Shown here piece by piece: positions 8,446-17,486 of a stretch of 64,000 nucleotides of DNA (within the stretch, counting starts at the first letter, position 1; every line of letters begins with the position of its first letter). Position numbers and translations under genes: made by a program. The stretch spans positions 1-64,000 of the forward strand of contig JAIVJI010000003.1 in NCBI GenBank assembly GCA_020200135.1. The letters run 5' to 3'. This DNA is from Acidobacteriota bacterium (lineage in GTDB: Bacteria; Acidobacteriota; Blastocatellia; Pyrinomonadales; Pyrinomonadaceae). The notes below the pieces were generated by a model that was given only the letters and a program-made list of their open reading frames with translations, made no database searches and had not been told where the DNA came from.

Positions 8446-11400
8446 ATGCAGGAAGAAGCGGCGAGACCACACACCCCCGAGGAGATCGAGCGCGCGCTGA
8501 GGCAGAGCGAGGAGCGCTACCGCGCCTTCATCTCCAACAGCTCCGAAGGCATCTGGCGCTTCGAGCTGGAGGAGCCCGTCCCCACCTCGCTCCCCGAGGA
8601 CGAGCAGATAGAGCTCTGCTACCGCCACGGCTACCTCGCCGAGTGCAACGACGCGATGGCGCGCATGTACGGCTTCGAGCACGCCGGCGAGATAGTCGGC
8701 GCGCGGCTCGGCGACTTCCTCGTCCGCGACGACCCCGAGAACGTCGAGTACCTGCGCGCCTTCATCCGCTCGGGCTACCGGCTGACCGACGCCGAGTCGG
8801 TCGAGGTCGACCGGCGGGGGCGCCGCCGGCACTTCCTCAACAACCTCGTCGGCGCGCTGGAGGGCGGCCGGATGCTCCGCGCCTGGGGCACGCAGCGCGA
8901 CGCCACCGCGATGAGGGAGGCGCAGGACGAAATGCGCCGCAGCGAGGAGCGCTACCGCTCGCTGCTGGAGAACGCCAACGACATCATCTACTCGCACGAC
9001 CTCGCCGGCAACTACCTCACCATCAACCGCGCCGGCGCCGAGGTGACGGGCTACACGCGCGAGGAGATTCTCGGCGGGCTCAACATCTCGCAGGTCGTCG
9101 TCCCCGAGCACCTCGAGCTGGCGAAGCAAATGACCGCGAAGAAGCTCGCCGACCCGGACTCGCCCACCGTCTACGAGATCGACGTCATCTCGCGCGAAGG
9201 CCGCCGCCTCACGCTCGAGGTCTCGACCCGCATCGCCTACGCCGGCGGCCGCCCCGCCGCCGTCGAAGGCATCGCCCGCGACGTGACTGAGCGCGTGCGC
9301 GCGTCGGCCGAGCGCGAGCGCCTGCTCGAAGAGGCGCGCGCCGCCCGCGACGAGGCCGAGGAGGCTCTCCGCCAGCGGCGCAGCGTCGAGGAGAGGCTCC
9401 GCTGGCTCGTCGGAGCCTCGGCCAGCCTGCTCGGGTCGCCGCAGACCGAGTCGGTGCTCCCGGCGGTCGTGGAGCTCTCGCGCAGCCTCATCGAGGCCGA
9501 CGCCTACGCCGTCTGGCGGCTTCTGCCGAAGGAGTCGGCGTGGGCCGTCGTCGCGTCGAGCGGGCTTTCGGAGGAGTACAGCCGCGACCGCATCGAAATC
9601 ACTTCGGCCACGCCGCACCTGCCCGAAGCGCCGCTCATCGTCGAGGACGTTTTCGCCGCCGACCCCCTGCTCGCCACGCGCCGCGAGACCTACCGGCGCG
9701 AGGGCATCCGCTCGATGCTCACGCTCCCGCTGCGCGCGCACGGCGAGCCCGTCGGCACGCTCGTCTTCTACTACCGCACGCCGCGCCGCTTCGCCGAGAC
9801 CGACGTGGTCGTCGCGCAGGCGCTCGCCAACCTCGCCGCCTCGGCCGTCCGCACCGCCGAGCTGTACGACGAGCAGCGAAGCCTGCGCGGCGAGGCCGAG
9901 GCCGCCGAGCGGCGCGCGACCTTCCTCGCGGAGGCGACCAGCCTGCTCTCCACCTCGCTCGAATACGAGAGGACGCTGGAGGCCATCGCGCACGCGGCCG
10001 TGCCGTGGGTCGCCGACTGGTGCGGCGTCGACATCGTCGGCGAAGACGGCGGCGTGCGCCGGCTCGCCGTCGCGCACGTCGACCCGGGGAAAGTCGAGTG
10101 GGCGCGCGAACTGGCCGAGCGCTACCCCTACGACCCCGACGCGCCGCACGGCATCGCGGCGGTGCTGCGCACGGGGCGCTCGGAGCTGTACGAGGAGGTG
10201 CCGGACGAGCTGCTCGTGGCGGCGGCGAAGGACGAGGAGCACCTGCGCACGATGCGCGGGCTGGGCTTCACGTCGGTCATGGTCGTGCCGCTCTCGGCGC
10301 ACGGCCGCGCCTTCGGCGCCATCACCTTCGTCACGGCCGAGTCGGGGCGACGCTACGGCGCCGACGACATCGCCTTCGCCGAAGACCTCGCGCGCCGCGC
10401 CTCGCTCGCCGTCGAGAACGCGCGACTCTACCGGCAGGCGCAGGAGGCCAACCGCATCAAGGACGAGTTTCTCGCCACCCTCTCGCACGAGCTGCGCACA
10501 CCGCTGACCGCCATCCTCGGCTGGGCCTCGATGCTGCGCGGGGGCGGCTTCGACGCCGAGGCCACGCGCCGCGCCGTCGAGACCATCGAGCGCAACGCGC
10601 GCGCGCAGCGGCAGATAGTCGACGACATCCTTGACGTCTCGCGCATCATCACGGGCAAGCTCCGCCTCGAGCTGCGACCCGTCGAGGCGCGCTCGCTCTT
10701 GCAGGAGGCGGTCGAGACCGTCCGCCCGGCGGCCGAGGCGAAGGGCGTCTACTTCTCCACGCTGCTCGGGACGGACGTGGGCGAGGTCTCGGCCGACCCC
10801 GACCGCCTGCGGCAAGTCCTGTGGAACCTCCTGTCGAACGCCGTCAAGTTCACGCCGCCCGGCGGCCGCGTCGAGGTCGAGCTGCGGCGCGAGGGCGCGC
10901 AGGCACTGGTGCGCGTGAGCGACACGGGGCAGGGCATCCCGGCGGAGTTTCTGCCGCACGTCTTCGAGCGCTTCCGGCAGGCCGACATGGGGACGACGCG
11001 CCAGCACGGCGGCCTCGGGCTCGGGCTCGCCATCGTCCGGCACCTCGTCGAGCTGCACGGCGGCGAGGTGACGGCCGAGAGCGCCGGCCCCGGCCACGGC
11101 TCTGCCTTCCGCGTGCGGCTCCCGCTGAGGGCCGCAGCGCGCGCGGACGAATCTGCGCGTGCGGAGACATCGACGCCGGCGTCGCGGGGCGTTGCCGACG
11201 AGTCGGCGTCGCTCGCGGGCGCGCGCGTGCTGCTCGTCGAGGACGAGGCGGACGCGCGCACGATGCTGAAAGCCCTGCTCGAAGGCGCGGGCGCGAGCGT
11301 GTACGCGGCCGGCTCGGCGGCCGAGGGCTGGGCGTCGCTCGAAGGCGACGGCTGCGACGTGCTCGTCAGCGACATCGGCATGCCGCAGGAGGACGGCTAC

Positions 11401-11595
11401 TCGCTCATCAAGCGCGTGCGCGAGCGCGACGCGCGCGGCGGCACACGCACGCCGGCCATCGCGCTGACCGCCTACGCGAGGGAGGACGACTGCCTCCGCT
11501 CGCTCGACGCGGGCTTTGACGAGCACCTGGCGAAGCCCATCGAGCCTTCGGAACTGCTCGCGGCCGTCGCGCGGCTCGCCGGGCGCGCCGCCTGA
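8446..11595 (+). CDS. Hybrid sensor histidine kinase PAS-PAS-GAF-GAF-HisKA-HATPase-REC
   Basis: A 1049-residue soluble hybrid kinase with no membrane segment. In order: PAS (about 15-155, [16 protein letters not shown]), PAS/PAC (about 165-285, [16 protein letters not shown]), GAF (about 320-475), GAF (about 495-660), HisKA with phospho-His681 ([16 protein letters not shown]), HATPase_c ([31 protein letters not shown]), and a C-terminal receiver (926-1045) with phospho-acceptor Asp976 in VLVSDIGMP and Lys in HLAKP. All catalytic motifs are intact. It probably senses a cytoplasmic small molecule or redox signal through PAS/GAF. It is divergent from the M1 peptidase with a 164-base gap, and no cognate DNA-binding regulator is adjacent. 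Confidence 0.95.
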   Translation: MQEEAARPHTPEEIERALRQSEERYRAFISNSSEGIWRFELEEPVPTSLPEDEQIELCYRHGYLAECNDAMARMYGFEHAGEIVGARLGDFLVRDDPENVEYLRAFIRSGYRLTDAESVEVDRRGRRRHFLNNLVGALEGGRMLRAWGTQRDATAMREAQDEMRRSEERYRSLLENANDIIYSHDLAGNYLTINRAGAEVTGYTREEILGGLNISQVVVPEHLELAKQMTAKKLADPDSPTVYEIDVISREGRRLTLEVSTRIAYAGGRPAAVEGIARDVTERVRASAERERLLEEARAARDEAEEALRQRRSVEERLRWLVGASASLLGSPQTESVLPAVVELSRSLIEADAYAVWRLLPKESAWAVVASSGLSEEYSRDRIEITSATPHLPEAPLIVEDVFAADPLLATRRETYRREGIRSMLTLPLRAHGEPVGTLVFYYRTPRRFAETDVVVAQALANLAASAVRTAELYDEQRSLRGEAEAAERRATFLAEATSLLSTSLEYERTLEAIAHAAVPWVADWCGVDIVGEDGGVRRLAVAHVDPGKVEWARELAERYPYDPDAPHGIAAVLRTGRSELYEEVPDELLVAAAKDEEHLRTMRGLGFTSVMVVPLSAHGRAFGAITFVTAESGRRYGADDIAFAEDLARRASLAVENARLYRQAQEANRIKDEFLATLSHELRTPLTAILGWASMLRGGGFDAEATRRAVETIERNARAQRQIVDDILDVSRIITGKLRLELRPVEARSLLQEAVETVRPAAEAKGVYFSTLLGTDVGEVSADPDRLRQVLWNLLSNAVKFTPPGGRVEVELRREGAQALVRVSDTGQGIPAEFLPHVFERFRQADMGTTRQHGGLGLGLAIVRHLVELHGGEVTAESAGPGHGSAFRVRLPLRAAARADESARAETSTPASRGVADESASLAGARVLLVEDEADARTMLKALLEGAGASVYAAGSAAEGWASLEGDGCDVLVSDIGMPQEDGYSLIKRVRERDARGGTRTPAIALTAYAREDDCLRSLDAGFDEHLAKPIEPSELLAAVARLAGRAA

Positions 11596-11620
11596 ACTCA
11601 TCCCGGAGGCGTCGAGCACG

Positions 11621-11880
11621 ATGATAAGGCTGCCCGAGTCTGACGAAGATTTGCTGCGCGAGTGCGAGGTCGAGACCTTCCGCTCGGGCGGCCCCGGCGG
11701 GCAGCACGTCAACAAGGTCGAGACCGGCGTCCGCCTGCGCCACCCGCCCTCGGGCGTCGTCGTCAACTGCCGCGAGGAGCGGAGCCAGCACCGCAACAAG
11801 ATGAACTGTCTGCGGAAGCTGCGAAGACCCGCCGCTCGCGCGTCAAGAGCCTCCGCTCCAAGCCGACGCGCGAAGACTGA
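11621..11880 (+). pseudogene. Release-factor-like (RF-1 domain, GGQ) protein, frameshifted
   Basis: The frame from ATG 11621 encodes a typical start of the stand-alone peptide-chain-release-factor-like family: [21 protein letters not shown] with the GGQ motif that triggers peptidyl-tRNA hydrolysis, then a conserved EERSQHRNK stretch up to LRKLR. The reading frame then leaves the family and runs on to 12157 over the plsY start. In the next frame the expected basic C-terminus, [18 protein letters not shown], ends at 11880. The two halves meet directly, so a middle segment of roughly 35-45 codons seems to be missing with a frame change. The intact gene would likely serve ribosome rescue. It starts 25 bases after the hybrid kinase. 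Confidence 0.75.
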
Positions 11881-11991
11881 CCAACGTCGTCGCGCACCCG
11901 TGCGCCCTCCCGCTCCTTGTGGCCCTCTTTCGTTGCTTGTTATATTCAGTCCGCGCACTCAAGCCCCGCACCAGTCGCCCGGAGCCTTCGG

Positions 11992-12618
11992 ATGCTTCAC
12001 GTCGCGGTCGTCGCCCTCGCGTACCTGCTCGGCTCGATCCCGTTCGGGTACCTGCTGGTTCGCCTGCGCGGCGGCGGCGACGTGCGCCGGACCGGCTCGG
12101 GCGGGACGGGCGCGACCAACGTCACGCGCAGCGCGGGCAAGGGCGCGGGACTGTTGACGCTGCTGCTCGACGCGTTGAAGGGGGCGGCGGCCGTGCTCGT
12201 CGCGCGTTTGGTGCTCGGCGAAGGTGATGAGTGGTGGGTGTGCGCGGCGGCGACGGCGGCGGTGCTGGGGCACGTCTTCCCGGTGTGGCTAAGTTTTCGC
12301 GGCGGCAAAGGCGTCGCGACGGGACTGGGCGTCTTTCTCGTCCTCGCGCCGCTGGCGACCCTGTGCGCGCTCTTTGTTTTTGTCCTGGTCGTCTGGTTGT
12401 GGCGCTACGTCTCGCTCGGGTCGATGACGGCGGCTGTCGTCCTGCCGCTCGCGGCCTGGGCGCTCGGCGCGCTCGGGGTCGGCGAACGCGCGTCGGCGCC
12501 GGTGCTCGCGGTCGCCGTCACGGGCGCCGCGCTCATCGTCTTCATGCACCGCGCCAACATCGGGCGGCTCCTCCGCGGGGAGGAGAGCAAGTTCCAGAGC
12601 GTGAATCGTGAACCGTAA
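11992..12618 (+). CDS. plsY: Acyl-phosphate:glycerol-3-phosphate acyltransferase PlsY
   Basis: A 208-residue integral membrane enzyme that transfers an acyl group from acyl-phosphate to glycerol-3-phosphate, the first step of phospholipid synthesis. It has about five hydrophobic segments and the three PlsY motifs: [11 protein letters not shown] plus [12 protein letters not shown] (motif 1), [19 protein letters not shown] (motif 2) and [15 protein letters not shown] (motif 3). ATG 11992 follows GGAGCCTTCG. The last codons (VNREP and stop) lie inside heptamer element A, which has evidently replaced the native end. gpsA, which makes its substrate, follows directly. Confidence 0.96.
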   Translation: MLHVAVVALAYLLGSIPFGYLLVRLRGGGDVRRTGSGGTGATNVTRSAGKGAGLLTLLLDALKGAAAVLVARLVLGEGDEWWVCAAATAAVLGHVFPVWLSFRGGKGVATGLGVFLVLAPLATLCALFVFVLVVWLWRYVSLGSMTAAVVLPLAAWALGALGVGERASAPVLAVAVTGAALIVFMHRANIGRLLRGEESKFQSVNREP

Positions 12619-12675
12619 AACGTGATGAGATTAAAAACGGTTCTTTCTTGTCACGGTTTACGGTTCACGGTTCAC
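12601..12675. repeat. Heptamer inverted-repeat element, GTRAACC family, copy A
   Basis: Arms at 12601-12625 and 12651-12675 are inverted copies with two mismatches in 25. Each arm is a tandem run of 7-bp units of the GTGAACC/GTAAACC type. The spacer is T/A-rich and contains TTCTTTCTTG as in copies B and C. It lies between plsY and gpsA and contains the plsY stop codon. As RNA it would form a long hairpin. Confidence 0.85.
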
Positions 12676-12688
12676 GGCTCTTTAAGTT

Positions 12689-13702
12689 ATGCGCGTGGCT
12701 GTCATCGGGGCGGGCGGTTGGGGCACGGCGCTGAGCATCGCGGCGGCGCGCGCGGGGCGCGAGGTGCGCCTCTGGTCGCGCAGCGCGGCGCTGGCCGAGG
12801 AGGTCAACGCGCGGCGTGTCAACTCGGTCTACCTCGGAGGGCACGCCGTCCCCGAGGGCGTCAGCGCCACTCCGGACGCGCGCGAGGCGCTTGAGGGCGC
12901 GGGGCTGGTCGTTCTCGCCGCCCCATCTCACGCGACGCGCGGGGTGCTTGAGAGTCTGCGCGGGCTTTTCGAGCCCGGCGCGGTCGTCGTCAGCGCGACG
13001 AAGGGCGTCGAGGTCGAGACCGGGCTCCGGATTTCCCAGGTCGTCGGCGAAGTCCTCGGCTCCGAAGCGGCGGCGCGCTTCGTCTGCCTTTCGGGGCCGT
13101 CGTTCGCGCGCGAGGTGGCGGCCGACCAGCCGACGGCGGTCGTCGCGGCTTCGGCCGACGAGGCTTTGGGGAGGGAAGTGCAGCGGGCTTTGAGCGCCCG
13201 GAACTTCCGCGTCTACACCAACCCCGACGTGACGGGGACGGAGCTGGGCGGCGCCTCCAAGAACGTGATGGCGCTCGCGGCCGGGATGGTGGCGGGGCTG
13301 GGGTTGGGGACGAACAGCGTGGCCGCCCTCGTCACGCGCGGCCTGGCGGAGATGACGCGGCTCGCGCTCGCGGAGGGCGGGCGGCTCGAAACGCTGACGG
13401 GGCTGGCGGGCCTGGGCGATCTCGTGCTGACCTGCACGGGCGGCCTCTCGCGCAACCGCCGCGTCGGGGAGGAACTCGGGCGCGGGCGCGCGCTCGAAGA
13501 CGTGCTCGCCGGGATGCGCGAGGTCGCCGAGGGCGTCCGCACCGCGCGCGCCGTCCGGCTCCTCGCCGCGCGGCGCGGAGTCGAGATGCCCATCACCGAA
13601 GAGGTCCACGCCGTCCTCTACGACGGCAAGCCGGCGCGCGCGGCGGTCGAGAGCCTGATGTCGCGGCCGCTCAAAGACGAGTTTGAAGTGAGTGGACGGT
13701 AG
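12689..13702 (+). CDS. gpsA: NAD(P)+-dependent glycerol-3-phosphate dehydrogenase
   Basis: A 337-residue GpsA that reduces dihydroxyacetone phosphate to sn-glycerol-3-phosphate for phospholipid synthesis. The N-terminal Rossmann motif is VIGAGGWGTAL. The catalytic/substrate region contains SATKGVE, GGASKNVMALAAGM (family Lys) and LAGLGDLVLTC, all typical of the family. Length is normal. It follows plsY with heptamer element A between, consistent with a phospholipid operon, and smpB follows closely. Confidence 0.97.
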   Translation: MRVAVIGAGGWGTALSIAAARAGREVRLWSRSAALAEEVNARRVNSVYLGGHAVPEGVSATPDAREALEGAGLVVLAAPSHATRGVLESLRGLFEPGAVVVSATKGVEVETGLRISQVVGEVLGSEAAARFVCLSGPSFAREVAADQPTAVVAASADEALGREVQRALSARNFRVYTNPDVTGTELGGASKNVMALAAGMVAGLGLGTNSVAALVTRGLAEMTRLALAEGGRLETLTGLAGLGDLVLTCTGGLSRNRRVGEELGRGRALEDVLAGMREVAEGVRTARAVRLLAARRGVEMPITEEVHAVLYDGKPARAAVESLMSRPLKDEFEVSGR

Positions 13703-13706
13703 ACCT

Positions 13707-14171
13707 ATGGCCGACGAAGAGAAGAATCTGGTGACGAACCGCTCGGCGCTGCACGAGTACCACATCCACGACAGGTACGAGGCGGGCATCGCGCTCCAGG
13801 GGACGGAGGTGAAGAGCATCCGCGCGGGGCAGATTCAGTTGAAGGAGTCCTACGTCTCCGTCCGCGACGGCGAGGCGTGGCTCTTCAACGCGCACATCTC
13901 GCCCTACTCGCACGGCAACCGCTCCAACCACGACCCGACGCGCACGCGCAAGCTCCTCCTCAACCGGCGCGAGATCGAGCGGCTCGACGAGCAGGCCACG
14001 ACGAAGGGCATGACGCTCGTCGTCACGCGCGTCTACCTCAAGGGCGGCCGCGTCAAATTTGAAATAGGCGTGGCCCGTGGTAAAAAACTCTACGACAAGC
14101 GAGAGACAGAGATGCGCCGCACAGTCGAGCGCGAGACGCGCGCGCAGTTGAAGGAGCGCGACAAAGGATAG
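13707..14171 (+). CDS. smpB: SsrA-binding protein SmpB
   Basis: A 154-residue partner of tmRNA in trans-translation on stalled ribosomes. Conserved blocks: YHIHDRYEAGIALQGTEVKS, LKESYVSV, HISPYSHGN and the basic C-terminal helix VARGKKLYDKRET. The start is ATG 13707. A GTG at 13692 is also open but would add five residues not usual for the family and overlap gpsA. No ssrA RNA is visible in the window. The nearby damaged release-factor-like gene would also belong to ribosome rescue. Confidence 0.97.
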   Translation: MADEEKNLVTNRSALHEYHIHDRYEAGIALQGTEVKSIRAGQIQLKESYVSVRDGEAWLFNAHISPYSHGNRSNHDPTRTRKLLLNRREIERLDEQATTKGMTLVVTRVYLKGGRVKFEIGVARGKKLYDKRETEMRRTVERETRAQLKERDKG

Positions 14172-14187
14172 GGGGGACAAAGCGATT

Positions 14188-15738
14188 ATGGAGATTCAAA
14201 CGAGCGCCGGCGGCTTCGCCGGGCTGGACGTGCAGGCGCTGGCGGTCGCCGTGTTCAAGGACGAGCGCGCCGACGAGGGCTTCCTCAAGGAACTCGACGA
14301 GGCCTCGGGCGGTCTCGTCCGCTCCGTCCTCGAGTCGGAGGAGCTGAAGGGGAAGGAAGGCGAGTCGGTCTACCTGCACCTGCCGGCCGGCGCGGCGGGG
14401 CCGAAGGCCAGGCGCCTGCTGCTCGTCGGCGTCGGCGAGCGCGCGGACTACCGCGCCTCGCATGTCTCGCAGTTCGGCGGCCTCGCCGTCCGGCAGCTCC
14501 GCGCGCGGAACGTGAAGTCGGTCGGGCTCGTCCCGCGTCACGAAGGCGGCGACGCCGCGCGGTCGGCCTCGGCCGCGGTCGAGGGCGCGGTCATCGGACT
14601 CTTCGAGCCCGACAAGTACCGCACCGTCGACAAGGAGGAGCGGACGGTCGAGCGCCTCGTCGTCGTCGCGGCGGGCGCGGACGAGGAGGCGCTGCGGCGC
14701 GGCGCCGAGCGCGGACGCGTCGTCGGCGAGTCGGTCAACTTCACGCGCGACCTCGCCAACGAGCCCGGCGCCTACATGACGCCGACCATCATGGCCGAGC
14801 GCGCGCAGGAGATAGCCAACGAGTTCGGGCTCGACATCGACGTGCTCGACCAGGCGCGGATGGAGCAGGAGGGCATGGGCGCGCTCCTCTCGGTCGCGCG
14901 CGGCTCCGACCAGCCGCCGAAGATGATGGTGCTCACCTACATGCCCGAGGGCAAGGAGCGCGTCGAGGACGGCGAGGACTTCCTCGCGCTCGTCGGCAAG
15001 GGCATCACCTTCGACACGGGCGGCATCTCCATCAAGCCGGCCGAGAACATGGAGCTGATGAAGTACGACATGACGGGCGGCGCCACCGTCCTCGGCGTCA
15101 TGCGCGCCGTCGCGCAGCTCAAGCCTCCGATTCCGGTCCTCGGCGTCGTCCCCTCGACCGAGAATATGCCCTCGGGCAAGGCCACCAAGCCGGGCGACGT
15201 CGTGCGCGCCATGACGGGCAAGACCATCGAGGTCATCAACACCGACGCCGAAGGCCGGCTCATCCTCGCCGACGCCGTCTCCTACGCCAAGAAGCTCGGC
15301 GCCACGCGCGTCGTCGACATGGCGACGCTCACCGGCGCGGTCTCCATCGCGCTCGGTGACGTGAACACCGGCATCCTCGGCACCGACCAGGAGCTCATCG
15401 ACGAGGTCATCGAGTCGGGGCGCGAGGTCGGCGAGAAGTTCTGGCAGTTGCCGCTCGACAAGGAGTACTCGAAGCAGATCAAGTCAGACATCGCCGACAT
15501 CAAGAACGTCGGGGGCCGGAAGGCCGGGACGATCACGGCCGCGGCCTTCATCAAGGAGTTCGCCGACGGCATCTCGTGGGCTCACCTCGACATCGCCGGC
15601 ACGGCCTGGGGCGACGAGGCCAAGCCCTTCCGCGCCAAGGGGCCGACCGGCGTCGCCGTCCGCACGCTCCTCAACTTCGTCGAGCGCGAGGCGGCGCGCG
15701 CAGGCGGCGCGAAGGAAGCCGAAGGGAAGACGAAGTAA
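14188..15738 (+). CDS. pepA: Leucyl aminopeptidase, M17 family
   Basis: A 516-residue cytosolic di-metal aminopeptidase that removes N-terminal residues from peptides. An N-terminal macro-like regulatory domain (about 1-190) is followed by the catalytic domain with KGITFDTGGISIKP, the metal and active-site signature NTDAEGRLILADA, and a well-conserved C-terminus (ITAAAFIKEF, WAHLDIAGTAW). The ATG follows a GGGGGG purine stretch. It is 16 bases after smpB, so probably the last gene of the plsY-gpsA-smpB-pepA run. Confidence 0.97.
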   Translation: MEIQTSAGGFAGLDVQALAVAVFKDERADEGFLKELDEASGGLVRSVLESEELKGKEGESVYLHLPAGAAGPKARRLLLVGVGERADYRASHVSQFGGLAVRQLRARNVKSVGLVPRHEGGDAARSASAAVEGAVIGLFEPDKYRTVDKEERTVERLVVVAAGADEEALRRGAERGRVVGESVNFTRDLANEPGAYMTPTIMAERAQEIANEFGLDIDVLDQARMEQEGMGALLSVARGSDQPPKMMVLTYMPEGKERVEDGEDFLALVGKGITFDTGGISIKPAENMELMKYDMTGGATVLGVMRAVAQLKPPIPVLGVVPSTENMPSGKATKPGDVVRAMTGKTIEVINTDAEGRLILADAVSYAKKLGATRVVDMATLTGAVSIALGDVNTGILGTDQELIDEVIESGREVGEKFWQLPLDKEYSKQIKSDIADIKNVGGRKAGTITAAAFIKEFADGISWAHLDIAGTAWGDEAKPFRAKGPTGVAVRTLLNFVEREAARAGGAKEAEGKTK

Positions 15739-15765
15739 AAGTCCTCACGACCGTCTAACCGCTGG

Positions 15766-15810
15766 CGCCGGTGTCCACTTAAGTGAACACCGGCGTCAAC
15801 ATTTGTTGAC
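15766..15810. repeat. Two abutting palindromes downstream of pepA
   Basis: 15766-15795 is a 30-base palindrome with one mismatched pair, centred on CACTTAAGTG. At 15795-15810 it runs into a second palindrome, GTCAAC-ATTT-GTTGAC. There is no T-tract, so a simple rho-independent terminator is not clear. Tandem palindromes also suit an operator. Confidence 0.7.
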
Positions 15811-15990
15811 AGGTCTCGTGGGGGCAGGTCTAAAAATCTAGTAAATTTTCAAAAATGTGCTTGCAACGGATTTGGCATATGTGTTGCAATGTGGCCGTGT
15901 AACATGAGTTTGAGGGAGCGGGCACCACAAAAAAGTCCTCGCCCCCCTCGGAGGCCGCCCGAGGTCAAGCATCGCCCCCAGACTCATCCC

Positions 15991-16052
15991 TTCACACGCG
16001 TACGTCCCGCCCGAAGCTCTTAAAAGTTTCTGGCGGGACGTACGCGTGTGAA
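15991..16052. repeat. 21-bp perfect inverted repeat upstream of the J-domain gene
   Basis: The arm at 15991-16011 (core ACACGCGTACGTCCCGCC) is exactly inverted at 16032-16052, with a 20-base A/T-richer loop. The right arm ends five bases before a TTATAGT box at 16057-16063, which would place it over the -35 zone of any promoter for the gene at 16159. It may be an operator, an RNA hairpin or a remnant of a small mobile element. Confidence 0.8.
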
Positions 16053-16158
16053 AATGTTATAGTGGCGCCCGACGGGCTGCCTCCCCGCCCGCGGCGGTTC
16101 ACGTGGGGTGTTGACCCTTCGGGGATACCGCCGGCCACAGCGTTTTCGGAAGCTGGTC

Positions 16159-16971
16159 GTGGTCGATTACTACAAAGTCTTAAAGGTCAAGCGGGCGGCC
16201 TCGGCGGCCGAGATCAAGTCGGCCTACCGGAAGCTCGCGCGCGAGCGGCACCCGGACTTGAACGGCGGTTCGGAGGGCGCCGCCCGCGAGTTCACGCTCG
16301 TCTCGCTCGCCTACCGCACGCTGAGCGACCCGCAGGAGCGCGCCTTCTACGACTCGCAGCTCCAGCGCGTGCACAGCACGGACTTCCGCGGCGGCTCGGT
16401 CTTTCACTCGAACAACCCGCACGCGCAGCGCCTGCGCCGCATGGCCGTCCAGGCGCGCTTCGACCGCCGCGTGGACCAGCTCATCGAGGCCGACCGGCGC
16501 GAGAACTTCGCGCTCCAGCAGGCGGTCTTCACCACCGTCACGCTCTTCCTCTCCACCTTTTTCGTCTCCTGGTTCAAGCCACTCTTCTGGAGCAACCTCC
16601 AGTTCTTCGGTCGCGCCGCGCTCGTCACGCTGAGCGCCATCGGCCTGTGGCACCTCGCCGTCCGCCTCAAGGCGGTCTTCGAACACTTCACCTACGACCC
16701 GAGATCGATTCACGACTCGATCACCGGCGACGGCGACGGCTTCCCCGACAAGCCCTTCACACGCTTCGCCGCCTCGACCTTCCTCATCCTGGGCCCGGCC
16801 GTGAGCATCGCCGTCGGCCACTTCTTCCGCGCGCAGACCCAGTACCTGACCATCTTCCGCGATCTGCCCAACACCTTCGGGCAGCAGTTCACATACGACC
16901 TGCTCTTCTACCCACCCATCGCCGTCCTCATCGTGGACACGATGCACAACATCGCGTCGAAGATCGACTGA
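16159..16971 (+). CDS. Membrane-anchored J-domain (DnaJ-like) protein
   Basis: A 270-residue protein with an N-terminal J domain (residues 1-65; [21 protein letters not shown], then the RHPDLN motif that stimulates Hsp70 ATPase). About four hydrophobic segments follow ([56 protein letters not shown]). There is no G/F or zinc region, so it is a class C co-chaperone, probably recruiting DnaK to the inner membrane. I prefer GTG 16159 (GGAAG six bases before) to the GTG at 16108, since the latter adds 17 residues ahead of the J domain. Confidence 0.88.
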   Translation: MVDYYKVLKVKRAASAAEIKSAYRKLARERHPDLNGGSEGAAREFTLVSLAYRTLSDPQERAFYDSQLQRVHSTDFRGGSVFHSNNPHAQRLRRMAVQARFDRRVDQLIEADRRENFALQQAVFTTVTLFLSTFFVSWFKPLFWSNLQFFGRAALVTLSAIGLWHLAVRLKAVFEHFTYDPRSIHDSITGDGDGFPDKPFTRFAASTFLILGPAVSIAVGHFFRAQTQYLTIFRDLPNTFGQQFTYDLLFYPPIAVLIVDTMHNIASKID

Positions 16972-17008
16972 CGGCCGGGCCGGCATCTCCAAGCCCTCCC
17001 CACGAATC

Positions 17009-17038
17009 TTGCGCGCCGCCGTGCGCGTCATGTATATT
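17009..17038 (+). promoter_or_regulatory. Candidate sigma70-type promoter
   Basis: TTGCGC at 17009-17014, 18-base spacer, TATATT at 17033-17038. It would give a leader of about 175 bases before the ORF at 17220. That leader contains an open 30-codon stretch from GTG 17082 (KRHIARAQAAPNTNADGPYA) of uncertain reality. Confidence 0.4.
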
Positions 17039-17219
17039 TCGCCGCACGAGTTTGCCGAACACGGAGACCCAGACGAACACGGTGAAGAGACACATCGCGC
17101 GCGCCCAGGCCGCGCCGAATACGAACGCCGACGGCCCGTACGCCATCGAACGATTCGCCACGCCGCATTAGTCTTCGAGAGCGGTTGGCCGTCCGGCTTC
17201 GCAGGAAGGGAGCCGTCCG

Positions 17220-17486
17220 ATGGCCAGACGCATCACCGAGCGACAGCGCCTCGCTCTCAAGCTGGAACACCTGAGCGAAACCGAAGTCCACGAAGTCCTC
17301 GACTACATCTCGATCATGGAGTCGATGCGGCGGGCCTCCGCCGTCCCCACGAACTGGGACGACGAGCTGGTCGCGCTCCTCTCCGGTTCGGTGGAGAACG
17401 AGCGCGCACGCCAGGCTTTCGAGTGGGAGTCGGTGCGCCGACGCGCCGAGCGGAAGGCCGCGCTCACGCTCTCCGCCCGCGCATGA
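17220..17486 (+). CDS. Small hypothetical protein (88 aa)
   Basis: Not assigned to a named family. The N-terminal half (ARRITERQRLALKLEHLSETEVHEVLDYIS) is helical and resembles the short helical segment seen in DUF2281-like or antitoxin-type small proteins; the similarity is only by eye. The rest is charged. A strong AGGAAGGGAG ribosome site precedes the ATG. Its stop overlaps the start of the next gene in an ATGA arrangement, so the two are probably translationally coupled. Confidence 0.72.
   Translation: MARRITERQRLALKLEHLSETEVHEVLDYISIMESMRRASAVPTNWDDELVALLSGSVENERARQAFEWESVRRRAERKAALTLSARA

Larger units (their letters stand above)
15739..16158. other. 420-base intergenic region with palindrome cluster
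   Basis: No credible gene. It is more A/T-rich than its surroundings between about 15820 and 15910 (runs such as AAATTTTCAAAAATG, and two TTGCAA hexamers 17 bases apart). It holds two abutting palindromes just after pepA, a 61-base perfect inverted repeat near the J-domain gene and a TTATAGT -10-like box. A short unannotated RNA is possible, but I cannot identify one. Confidence 0.6.

Noticed and set aside
15991-16052. CIRCE heat-shock operator
   Set aside because: The consensus TTAGCACTC-N9-GAGTGCTAA is absent; the inverted repeat is unrelated.
16928-17161. 77-residue minus-strand ORF with a hydrophobic stretch
   Set aside because: No ribosome site support and it overlaps the end of the J-domain gene; likely chance.
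17082-17174. 30-codon open frame from GTG in the leader before 17220
   Set aside because: Codons look plausible but there is no well-placed ribosome site and no family support; mentioned only under the promoter.
17009-17482. N-terminal extension of the HEAT-repeat ORF
   Set aside because: It overlaps the 88-residue ORF out of frame and lies before the signal peptide; ATG 17483 fits better.
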